64,000 bases of DNA from JAFKKS01 sp050187875 (lineage in GTDB: Bacteria; Pseudomonadota; Alphaproteobacteria; Rhizobiales; Xanthobacteraceae). A program made the position numbers and the translations under genes. The stretch spans positions 62,001 through 126,000 of the forward strand of contig JBFWXB010000007.1 in assembly GCA_050187875.1 (NCBI GenBank), given 5' to 3'. Below the pieces are notes generated by a model that saw only the letters and a program-made list of their open reading frames with translations, ran no database searches and was not told the origin of the DNA. Below are positions 8,764 to 16,210 of the stretch, piece by piece (position 1 is the first letter of the stretch; every line of letters starts with the position of its first letter).

Positions 8764-8875
8764 TGGTCTTCCTCCATCGTCTGGGGCCGTGCGTCCGGCC
8801 GCCTTCCTGTCCTCCCGCTCCGGAAACGCCCTAAAAAACGGCGTCCGTTCGGGTATTGGCGATAAGTGTGCACCA

Positions 8876-9952
8876 TCAATAAGGAAACGGCCACACCCTT
8901 AATTTCTGCTTGGTGACCTGCCACAGCCGCGCGAGCCCATGCGGCTCGACGATCAGGAACAGGATGATGAGCGTCCCGATAATCATGAAGGTCAGATGCT
9001 CGACCGTAACCGCGCGGATTTCGAGGCCCAGCGCCGGCGGCAGCATCCGCAGCACGATCGGCAGGATGAAGATGAGCGCGGCGCCAAGGTAAGAGCCGAG
9101 CAGGCTCCCGAGGCCGCCGATGATCACCATGAACAGGATGAAGAAGCTTTGGTTGATGTTGAAGACGTCGGCTTCCGCACCGCCATACCAGAGGAACACC
9201 AGGAGCGCGCCGGCGACGCCGCAATAGAACGACGAGACCGCGAAGGCGGTGAGCTTCGTCGGCAGCGGGCGGATGCCGATCAATTCGGCGGCGATGTCCA
9301 TGTCGCGGATCGCCATCCACATGCGCCCGACGCGCCCGCGCACGAGGTTCGAGGCGATCCACGTCATCGCGACGACGATCGCGAGCACGACGTAGTAGCG
9401 CGTCATCGCCGTCGCCGTCGGGCCGGTGATCGGGATATCGAAGAGCATGCGCTGCGGCACCTGGATCGCGCCCGAGGCGTTGTAGTTGTAGAGCCACGGG
9501 ATGCGGATGAAGCACCATTCGAGGAAGAACTGCGCGGCGAGCGTCGCCACCGCGAGATAGAACCCCTTGATGCGCAGGGACGGCAGCCCGAACAGCGCGC
9601 CGACCGCCGCCGAGAAGAAACCGGAGCAGATCACCCAAATCAGAATGTTCACGTCCGGGAAAATCGTCGTGAGCTTGTAGCAGGCATAGGCGCCAACCCC
9701 CATGAAGGCGCCGGTGCCGAGCGAGAGAAGCCCGGTATAGCCGGTGAGGATGTTGAGCCCGATCGCGGCGAGCGAGAAGATCAGGAACGGGATCATCACC
9801 GCATTGAGCAGGAAGTCGTCGCCGGTCAGCGGAATGACGACGAAGGCGATAGCGAGAATGATCGCCATCCCGATCCGGTCCTGCAGGATCGGAAATACCG
9901 CCTGGTCGGCGACGTAGCTTGTCTTGAACTGGCCAGCTTCGCGGTAAAGCAT
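8876..9952 (-). CDS. livM: Liv-type ABC transporter permease (LivM-like)
   Basis: A 358-residue inner-membrane permease with about nine or ten hydrophobic segments. The family loops GYTGLLSLGTGAFMGVGAYA and AVSSFYCGVAGALLVFLWYG, and FILFMVIIGGLGSLLGSYLG, are present. It forms the translocation channel with LivH. The gap to livH holds heptamer repeats in inverted orientation. It begins MLYREAGQFKTSYVADQAVF, the N-terminal extension common in this operon type. Confidence 0.93.
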   Translation of the reverse strand: MLYREAGQFKTSYVADQAVFPILQDRIGMAIILAIAFVVIPLTGDDFLLNAVMIPFLIFSLAAIGLNILTGYTGLLSLGTGAFMGVGAYACYKLTTIFPDVNILIWVICSGFFSAAVGALFGLPSLRIKGFYLAVATLAAQFFLEWCFIRIPWLYNYNASGAIQVPQRMLFDIPITGPTATAMTRYYVVLAIVVAMTWIASNLVRGRVGRMWMAIRDMDIAAELIGIRPLPTKLTAFAVSSFYCGVAGALLVFLWYGGAEADVFNINQSFFILFMVIIGGLGSLLGSYLGAALIFILPIVLRMLPPALGLEIRAVTVEHLTFMIIGTLIILFLIVEPHGLARLWQVTKQKLRVWPFPY

Positions 9953-9960
9953 AATGCTTA

Positions 9961-10072
9961 GCGAGTAGCGAATAGCGAATAGCGAATAGAATTCGCCGTA
10001 TCGCTCCGCCTCACACCTCCCTGTCCACTCTTCACTATTTGCTACTCCCTATTCGCTATTCGCTATTCGCTA
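9961..10072. repeat. Inverted clusters of the heptamer TAGCGAA between livH and livM
   Basis: Three to four head-to-tail units of TAGCGAA occupy 9961-9989, and the reverse complement (TATTCGC units) occupies about 10048-10072; degenerate units CTATTTGCTACT continue leftwards from there. The two clusters can pair to a stem of about 25 bp around a 55-base C/T-rich loop. The livH stop codon (10070-10072) is made by the repeat itself. Confidence 0.85.
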
Positions 10073-11053
10073 AATTCGCTCGATGATCCGTTCGCCGAAC
10101 AGCCCTTGCGGGCGGAACAGCAGGAAGATGAGCGCGATGACGTAGGCGAGCCAGCTCTCGATGCCGGAGCCAAGGAGCGGCCCCCAGTAGAACTCGCCGA
10201 TCTTCTCGCCGACGCCGATGATGATGCCGCCAACGATCGCGCCTGGGATCGAGGTGAAGCCGCCGAGGATCAGCACCGGCAGCGCTTTCAAGGCAATGAT
10301 CTGCAGCGCGAACGAGACCTCCGAGCGCGCGCCCCACATGATGCCGGTCGCCAGCGCAACGATGCCGGCTGCGAACCACACGATCACCCAGATCTGCTCG
10401 AGCGAAATGCCGACCGAGAGCGCCGCCTTGTGGCTGTCGGCGACGGCGCGCAGAGCGCGGCCGATGCGCGTCTTCTGGAAGAATACCGCAAGCGAAGCGA
10501 CCATCAGCGAGGCGATGATCGTCGCCGCGACGTCGATCTTCTGCAGCGACACGAATCCGCCGAGGATCTTGAAGTCGAACGCGCCACTCGGCAGGTGCAG
10601 GTCCTCAGAGATCATGCGCTTCGGCTCGCCGCCGAAAAGGAGTTCGCCGAAGCCGATGAAGAAATACGTGAGCCCGAACGTCGCCATGAAGAGGATGATG
10701 TCAGGCTGATTGACGAGTGGTTTGAGCACAAGGCGCTCGACGCCATAGGCGAGCAAGAGCATCACCAATATCGTCAGCGCGAGCGCGGCATAGGCGGCGA
10801 CGTCGCCCGGCGCCACGCCCCATCCGCGCAGCAGCTGATAGAGGCCGACAAGGGTAAGCGCCGCGAACACCACCATGATGCCTTGCGCGAAATTGAACAC
10901 GCCCGACGCCTTGAAGATGAGCACGAAGCCGAGCGCAATGAGCGCATAGAGAACGCCACCAACGAGGCCCTCCCACAGCGTCTGCACGAGCAGATCGGGC
11001 GACGTGCCCATCTGCACGAACGGATCGATGAAGATCTTGTAGAGGAGATCCAT
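10070..11053 (-). CDS. livH: Liv-type ABC transporter permease (LivH-like)
   Basis: A 327-residue permease of the LivH family with GLVGGVLYALIALGFVLIFK, the FNFAQGIM segment and the GIMWGARSEV/ILGGFTSIPGAIVGG region. It pairs with LivM in the inner membrane. The ATG at 11053 is chosen because GAGG lies seven bases upstream; a TTG two codons earlier is also in frame. Its stop lies inside the heptamer repeat cluster, so the last codons (IIERI) are next to repeat sequence. Confidence 0.92.
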   Translation of the reverse strand: MDLLYKIFIDPFVQMGTSPDLLVQTLWEGLVGGVLYALIALGFVLIFKASGVFNFAQGIMVVFAALTLVGLYQLLRGWGVAPGDVAAYAALALTILVMLLLAYGVERLVLKPLVNQPDIILFMATFGLTYFFIGFGELLFGGEPKRMISEDLHLPSGAFDFKILGGFVSLQKIDVAATIIASLMVASLAVFFQKTRIGRALRAVADSHKAALSVGISLEQIWVIVWFAAGIVALATGIMWGARSEVSFALQIIALKALPVLILGGFTSIPGAIVGGIIIGVGEKIGEFYWGPLLGSGIESWLAYVIALIFLLFRPQGLFGERIIERI

Positions 11054-11076
11054 CAGCAAGCCTCATCCGCAGCGCG

Positions 11077-11176
11077 TTCCCTCTCCCGCTTGCGGGGGAG
11101 GGTTAGGGAGGGGGCAATCGTAAAGCCGGACGATAGGCACCCCCTCCCCACCCCTCCCCCGCAAGCGGGAGAGGGA
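11077..11176. repeat. Palindromic intergenic repeat, family E
   Basis: Outer arms TCCCTCTCCCGCTTGCGGGG and CCCCCGCAAGCGGGAGAGGG pair over more than 20 bases; inner parts GGTTAGGGAGGGGG and CCCCCTCCCCACCCC extend the pairing. Family members are at 37569-37707 and, inside a gene, at 62693-62842. It lies between livG and livH. Confidence 0.85.
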
Positions 11177-11219
11177 GCATGCCGTGCCGAGTCGTACAGA
11201 CCTCGCATCACATCGCCCC

Positions 11220-12020
11220 TCAATGCGCCACGCCGAGATAGGCGTCGATCACCGCCTGATCGCGCTTGACCTCGTCCGGCGTTCCGTCGGCGATCTTGCG
11301 GCCGTAGTCGAGCACGACGACGCGGTCCGACAAATCCATCACCACGCCCATGTCGTGCTCGATCAACGCGATGGTCGTGCCGTACTGGCTGTTCACGTCG
11401 AGGATGAAGCGCGACATGTCTTCCTTCTCTTCGAGGTTCATGCCGGCCATCGGCTCGTCGAGGAGGAGAAGGTCGGGCTCCATGGCGAGCGCGCGCCCGA
11501 GCTCGACGCGCTTCTGCAAGCCGTAAGGCAGCTTCGCGACCTGCGTGCGCCGGATGTGCTGGATCTCCAGGAAGTCGATGATCTCCTCGACCTTGCGGCG
11601 ATGCTCGACTTCTTCCGCGAGCGCCGGTCCATGGCGCAGCATCTGCCAGAAGAAGTTCTTGTGCATCTTCAGCGTGCGCCCCGCCATGATGTTGTCAAGC
11701 GCGGTCATGCCGCGGAAGAGCGCAACGTTCTGGAAGGTGCGCGCGATGCCGCCGTGCGCCGCCGCGTAAGGGCGCATGGCACGGCGCTGCTCGCCGCGAA
11801 ACGCGATGCGCCCCTCCTGCGGGTGATAGAAGCCGTTGATGACATTGAGCATCGACGTCTTGCCGGCGCCGTTCGGCCCGATGATCGCACGAATCTCACC
11901 CTTGCGGATGTCGAACGACACGCCGCGGATCGCCTTCACACCCCCGAAGGAGAGAGACACATCCTCGACGGAGAGGAGGACTTCACCCGCCTTCGCGTCT
12001 TTTTCGGTCGGGGCTCTCAT
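11220..12020 (-). CDS. livG: Branched-chain amino acid-type ABC transporter ATPase (LivG-like)
   Basis: A 266-residue ATPase with Walker A GPNGAGKTS, signature-region LPYGLQKRVELGRALAMEP and Walker B LLLLDEPMAGMN, followed by IEHDMGVVMDLSDRVVVLDYG. The second ATPase of the importer. The ATG at 12020 has GAGG eight bases upstream; a GTG at 12038 is in frame but gives only six extra residues. Note that the signature has LPYGLQKR in place of LSGGQ, the usual LivG form. A family D palindrome separates it from the upstream CoA ligase. Confidence 0.93.
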   Translation of the reverse strand: MRAPTEKDAKAGEVLLSVEDVSLSFGGVKAIRGVSFDIRKGEIRAIIGPNGAGKTSMLNVINGFYHPQEGRIAFRGEQRRAMRPYAAAHGGIARTFQNVALFRGMTALDNIMAGRTLKMHKNFFWQMLRHGPALAEEVEHRRKVEEIIDFLEIQHIRRTQVAKLPYGLQKRVELGRALAMEPDLLLLDEPMAGMNLEEKEDMSRFILDVNSQYGTTIALIEHDMGVVMDLSDRVVVLDYGRKIADGTPDEVKRDQAVIDAYLGVAH

Positions 12021-12047
12021 GCGCCGCACCTCAAACACGCCGCAGCT

Positions 12048-12153
12048 GTCGTCCCGGCCAAGGGCGAAGCCCGCGAGCCGGGATCCAGTAACCCCTGCCT
12101 CACGTTGATCGCACCGGCGCGGCGTACTGGATCCCCGCTTTCGCGGGGATGAC
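12048..12153. repeat. Palindromic intergenic repeat, family D
   Basis: GTCGTCCCGGCCAAGGGCGA and the distal CCCGCTTTCGCGGGGATGAC are the ends; CCAGTAAC and GCGTACTGG make the inner pair. It lies between the acyl-CoA ligase and livG on the operon transcript. Confidence 0.8.
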
Positions 12154-12180
12154 AGAGGGCGCGTTTCGCAGCGCTCGCCT

Positions 12181-14166
12181 TCACGCCGCCCTCTCCATCG
12201 CCGGCGCGGCGGACGGATGGACTTGCATGTCGCGGATTTTCACCCGCGCGGCGATGACGCCCTTGCGCCCATCCTCGAACGTCACCTGCGTCGAGATGTC
12301 GGCTTCCGGCACGTCGCTGTAGAGCGCGTCGACGAGCGGCGCATAGCGCTCGGCAATGAGCCCGCGCCGCACCTTCATGGTGCGCGTGAGCTCACCGTCG
12401 TCGGCGTCGAGCTCCTTATGGAGGATGAGGAAGCGGCGGACCTGCGCGCCGACCATGATGCCCTCCTGCGCAAGCGAGCGGTTCACCTCGTCGACATGTT
12501 CGGCGAGCATCTCGTAGACGCGAGGATGCCCGGCAAGCTCTTGATAGGAGCCATAGACCACGTTGTTGCGCTCCGCCCAGCTGCCGACCGCGGTTAGGTC
12601 GATATTGAGCATCACCGTGGTGTAGCCACGCTTGTCGCCGATCGCGACGGCTTCCTTAATGTTCGGATAGAACTTGAGCTTGTTCTCGATGTATTTCGGC
12701 GCGAACATCGTGCCGTCCGCGAGCCGCCCGACATCCTTCGCGCGATCGATGATCTTGAGATGTCCAGTCTTCGGATCGAAGAAACCGGCGTCGCCCGTGC
12801 GTACCCAGCCGTCCAGCGTCTTCACCTCGGCGGTCTTCTCCGGGTCCTTGTAGTAGCCGGTGAACACACCGGGCGAGCGGAAGAGGACTTCGCCCGTGTC
12901 CGCGATCTTCACGTCGACATCGATATTCGGCTTGCCAACGGTGTCGGCGTGGATTTCGGCGTCCGGCTGCGCGGTGATGTAAACGGAGGCTTCCGTCTGC
13001 CCGTAGAGCTGCTTCAGGTTCATGCCGAGCGCGCGGTAGAAACGGAAAATTTCCGGCCCGATCGCCTCGCCCGCCGTATAGGCGACGCGGATGCGCGAGA
13101 GCCCGAAGCGATTCTTGAGCGGCCCATAGACGAGGATTTCGCCGAGCCCATAGAGGAGTCGTGCATGCAGCGGCACCGGCTCCTTGTTGAGGATTTTCTC
13201 GCCCCATTTGCGCGCGACGCCGATGAAGTAATGGAACATGCGCCGCTTGAGCGCGCTCGCATCCTCCATGCGCACCATGGTGAGCGTCAGCAGGTTCTCG
13301 TAGATGCGCGGCGGCGCGAAGGCGTAGGTCGTGCCGATCTCACGGCGGTCTTCGACGATCGTCTCCGGCGATTCCGGGCAGCTGACGCAGAAGCCCGACA
13401 CGTAGGACTGGGCGTAGGAGAAGATGTGGTCGCCGACCCAGGCCAGCGGGAGATACGCGATCGTCTCCTCTTTCTCCGTGAGGTCGTCGAAGGCATTGCC
13501 GTTGCGCGCGGAGACGAGCACGTTCTCGTGCGTCAGCATCACGCCCTTGGGCCGTCCCGTCGTGCCCGAGGTGTAGAGGATGATCGCAAGATCGCTCCCC
13601 TTGGTCGCGGCGACGGAGGCCTCCCATTGCGCAAGCGCCTCCGGCCCTGCGGCGAGCGCCGCGCGGCCCATCTCTTGAATGTCGGCGAAGGATTTGAGCC
13701 GCGTGTGATCGTAGTCGCGAAGCCCGCGCGGCTCGTCATAAATCACGGTGCGCAGCTTCGGCGTGCGCTCCGAGACGGAGAGGAGCTTGTCGACCTGCTC
13801 CTGGTCCTCCACGATGGCGAGCGAGACCTCGGCGTGCTCGAGCACATAGGCCATCTCGTCGGCGACGGAATCGGCGTAGAGCGGCACCGGCACGGCGCCG
13901 ATAGCCTGCGCCGCCGCCATCGACCAGTAGAGCCGCGGGCGGTTACCGCCGACGATGGCGATGGTGTCGCCCTTTTGCGCCCCAAGCTTCGAGAGGCCGA
14001 TCGAGAAGGCGCGGACATTCTCCAGGACCTGCGACCAGGTCCAGGTCTGCCAGATGCCGAAATCCTTGTGACGGATGGCTGGACGCGCGGCGAAAACCTC
14101 CGCGTCCCGGATCAGGAGCTTGGGAAACGTGTCCGCATCTGCGGCCGTGTAATGCGCCACGACCAT
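12181..14166 (-). CDS. AMP-binding long-chain acyl-CoA synthetase-like protein
   Basis: A 661-residue ANL synthetase, the first gene of the liv operon. The P-loop ILYTSGTTGRPKGVMLTHEN, YGQTEASVYIT, the GWVRTGDAGFFD hinge aspartate region and the IDRAKDVGRLADG motif are all seen. It forms acyl-CoA from an acid, ATP and CoA in the cytoplasm. Liv-type importers led by a ligase of this kind are common in Rhizobiales. The pairing with a second, PaaK-like ligase at the operon end suggests substrate activation on entry. The specific acid is not known. Confidence 0.92.
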   Translation of the reverse strand: MVVAHYTAADADTFPKLLIRDAEVFAARPAIRHKDFGIWQTWTWSQVLENVRAFSIGLSKLGAQKGDTIAIVGGNRPRLYWSMAAAQAIGAVPVPLYADSVADEMAYVLEHAEVSLAIVEDQEQVDKLLSVSERTPKLRTVIYDEPRGLRDYDHTRLKSFADIQEMGRAALAAGPEALAQWEASVAATKGSDLAIILYTSGTTGRPKGVMLTHENVLVSARNGNAFDDLTEKEETIAYLPLAWVGDHIFSYAQSYVSGFCVSCPESPETIVEDRREIGTTYAFAPPRIYENLLTLTMVRMEDASALKRRMFHYFIGVARKWGEKILNKEPVPLHARLLYGLGEILVYGPLKNRFGLSRIRVAYTAGEAIGPEIFRFYRALGMNLKQLYGQTEASVYITAQPDAEIHADTVGKPNIDVDVKIADTGEVLFRSPGVFTGYYKDPEKTAEVKTLDGWVRTGDAGFFDPKTGHLKIIDRAKDVGRLADGTMFAPKYIENKLKFYPNIKEAVAIGDKRGYTTVMLNIDLTAVGSWAERNNVVYGSYQELAGHPRVYEMLAEHVDEVNRSLAQEGIMVGAQVRRFLILHKELDADDGELTRTMKVRRGLIAERYAPLVDALYSDVPEADISTQVTFEDGRKGVIAARVKIRDMQVHPSAAPAMERAA

Positions 14167-14495
14167 TCCCTCCCAATCGCGCGCCGCTGGCGCGAACAGA
14201 AAATCTTTCGATCTTCGTGGCGGTTATCCGCGCTCTTCTTGGAATGGATATGAGATGACGGCCCGCGGCCGGTCAAGTCGCCGGGCGGGCCCGGCGCGCC
14301 CGAACATCTGCGACTTTGGTCGCGAGGCAATTTGCCTCAAGGCGAAGATCTCCCCCTGTCATTCCGGGGCGCGCGCAGCGCGAGCCCGGAATCCATACGC
14401 CGCAGCGTCCGCGACTATCCGCAACGCCCGGGATTATGGATTCCGGGCTCGCCTCCTCCGGAGACGCCCGGGAATGACGGTGGGTGGGCGCGACC
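14167..14495. other. Intergenic region upstream of the liv operon
   Basis: The 329 bases hold no convincing gene. The part next to the ligase start should contain the operon promoter, but I see no clear -35/-10 pair. The part next to the S10 peptidase end is taken up by a family C repeat (14358-14478). Confidence 0.6.
14358..14478. repeat. Palindromic intergenic repeat, family C
   Basis: GTCATTCCGGGGCGCGCGCA at the left and GACGCCCGGGAATGAC at the right enclose the pair GAGCCCGGAATCCAT/ATGGATTCCGGGCTC. Further copies are at 35461-35562, 39796-39890, 44361-44463 and 50756-50853. Confidence 0.85.
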
Positions 14496-16004
14496 TCACG
14501 TCCCACCGCCCTGATAGAAAGCGGCGGCGTCCCGCATGATCGCGCCGCGCACGTCCGGCGCGAAATAGAACATGTGCCCGCCTTTATAGACCTTGAGCCC
14601 CACGCGTCCCGGCGCCCCAATCGGCGGCAGATGGTCGATGACGTAACGGGTCGCCGCATACGGAACGACCATGTCGCTGCGGCCATGGGCGATGAGAACG
14701 CGGAACTTGGGGTTGAGGCCGAGCATCTCACGTAGGTCGTTCACGGCACTTGCCTGCCCTCGGCGCTGCGCGCCCCAGTCCCATTTCCCGGCGATCTCAC
14801 GGTTGAGGAGATTGAAGGTCATCGGCGTCTTGAAGCGTAGCTCTTCGCCCGCATAGCCGACGAAGGCGCCGCCGAGCGCCTGGAGATAGCCGTCGAGGAT
14901 CGGATCGTCACCTTCGGTCCCCGCGGCTTCCGGGTAAGGATCGGGCGCGAGCGCCGCCGCGTCATAGGGGCTAGCGACGAAACTCTCGCGCCCCTGCTCC
15001 ACCTTCTCATAGCGATCGCGCAAGAAACCGCGCGTGCGCCGGACGATGTCGACCGGCACGCCGGTAAGCTCCGCCACTTTGGCGTAGAAGCGCTCAGCCG
15101 CTTCGCCTTGTGGCGCCGCGCCGGCAAGCGTCGTCAGATATTCCGTCATGGCGAAGCGCTCGGCGGCGGCCAGCGCCTCCGGCGTGAACTTGCCTTTGCG
15201 GTCGAGCTCGGCGGCCGCAAGCGACGGCAGTTGCAAGGCGGCGCCGAGCGCGAAACGGTTGGCATTGAAAAGGAGCCCGCCTTCGAGGAACGGCGACACC
15301 ATCACGATGCCGTTGACGACGAGGCCCTGCTCCTGCTGCAACGTCCGCGCCACCTTCAAGGAACGGAAGCCGCCATAGCTTTCGCCGAGCAGATATTTCG
15401 GCGAGGCGCTGCGCCCGTTCTTGCCGACATAGAGCGCTATGACTTTCGCGATCGTCTGCGCGTCCGCGCGCACGTTCCAGAAGCCGTTTGTCTTGTCGGC
15501 CTTGGCGGCGCGGCTCCAGCCCGTGCCGACCGGATCGATGAAGACGAGATCGGTGAATTTGAGCCAGGTGTCGGGATTGTCGCGCAGGGCCGTCGGCGCA
15601 CCGGAACGCTCCGGCCCGAAGTCGACGATGCGCGGACCGGCGAGCCCGAGATGCAGATAGGTCGAGGCCGCACCCGGCCCGCCGTTGAACGCGAACGTCA
15701 CGGGCCGCGCTTCGGCACGCGCATCCTTTAACGCATAGGCCGTGTAGAAGATTTTCGCCGAGCGCTCGCCGTTCTGGTCGTAGAGGGTGAAGGTGCCGGC
15801 GGTCGCCGCATAGGCAAGCGTTTCGCCGCCGGTCTGCAACGTGTGATCGGTGCTGGAATCCGCCGGGAGAAGCGAGAGGACGCCGGGCCCCGCCGCCGCG
15901 CTTTGCCCGCCCTTGTCGCCATGCTCCTGCGCGAATGCCGGCGTCGCCGCAAACGCTGCGAGGCCAACGACAAAGAGCAAAGTCCGCAGCAATGATCTGA
16001 TCAA
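14496..16004 (-). CDS. Serine carboxypeptidase-like (peptidase S10) exported protein
   Basis: About 502 residues with an N-terminal signal (RSLLRTLLFVVGLAAFAATP, cleavage near AFAQE), so exported. The S10 triad elements are visible: oxyanion region NGGPGAAS, nucleophile in GESYGG (about residue 208), the aspartate in AHGRSDMVVPY and the histidine in YKGGHMFYF near the end. It should remove C-terminal residues from peptides or act as an acyl-serine hydrolase. The start is uncertain: TTG at 16004 begins the signal peptide directly, whereas the open frame extends to a GTG at 16076. It stands alone between repeat-filled gaps. Confidence 0.88.
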   Translation of the reverse strand: MIRSLLRTLLFVVGLAAFAATPAFAQEHGDKGGQSAAAGPGVLSLLPADSSTDHTLQTGGETLAYAATAGTFTLYDQNGERSAKIFYTAYALKDARAEARPVTFAFNGGPGAASTYLHLGLAGPRIVDFGPERSGAPTALRDNPDTWLKFTDLVFIDPVGTGWSRAAKADKTNGFWNVRADAQTIAKVIALYVGKNGRSASPKYLLGESYGGFRSLKVARTLQQEQGLVVNGIVMVSPFLEGGLLFNANRFALGAALQLPSLAAAELDRKGKFTPEALAAAERFAMTEYLTTLAGAAPQGEAAERFYAKVAELTGVPVDIVRRTRGFLRDRYEKVEQGRESFVASPYDAAALAPDPYPEAAGTEGDDPILDGYLQALGGAFVGYAGEELRFKTPMTFNLLNREIAGKWDWGAQRRGQASAVNDLREMLGLNPKFRVLIAHGRSDMVVPYAATRYVIDHLPPIGAPGRVGLKVYKGGHMFYFAPDVRGAIMRDAAAFYQGGGT

Positions 16005-16096
16005 GACAATCTCGCGCTTGGCCCCGGCACCATCTAGGCAACCGGCCCCACGCTTGCCAACGCGGCGCGACGTCACCCTTTTGTGAATAGTAATCC

Positions 16097-16204
16097 GTCA
16101 CCCTGAGGCGCGAGGCGCGATTGCACCGAGCCTCGAAGGGCGACGGCCCCAAGCGCGCGGCCATCCTTCGAGGCTCCGCCTGCGGCCGAGCACCTCAGGA
16201 TGAC
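16097..16204. repeat. Palindromic intergenic repeat, family B (full length)
   Basis: GTCACCCTGAGGCGCGAGG and the distal CCGAGCACCTCAGGATGAC are the ends; GAGCCTCGAAGGGCGACGGC pairs with GCGGCCATCCTTCGAGGCTC in the centre. It is the longest copy of the family, between the indolepyruvate oxidoreductase end and the S10 peptidase start. Confidence 0.85.
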
Positions 16205-16210
16205 GACCGG

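Noticed and set aside
8816..8846. Terminator or attenuator between livM and livK
   Set aside because: The stem is short and imperfect, and the T-rich stretch is in the loop, so it is not enough for a feature call.
9961..10072. The heptamer cluster as a CRISPR array
   Set aside because: Seven-base units with no unique spacers and in both orientations do not fit a CRISPR array, and no cas gene is present.
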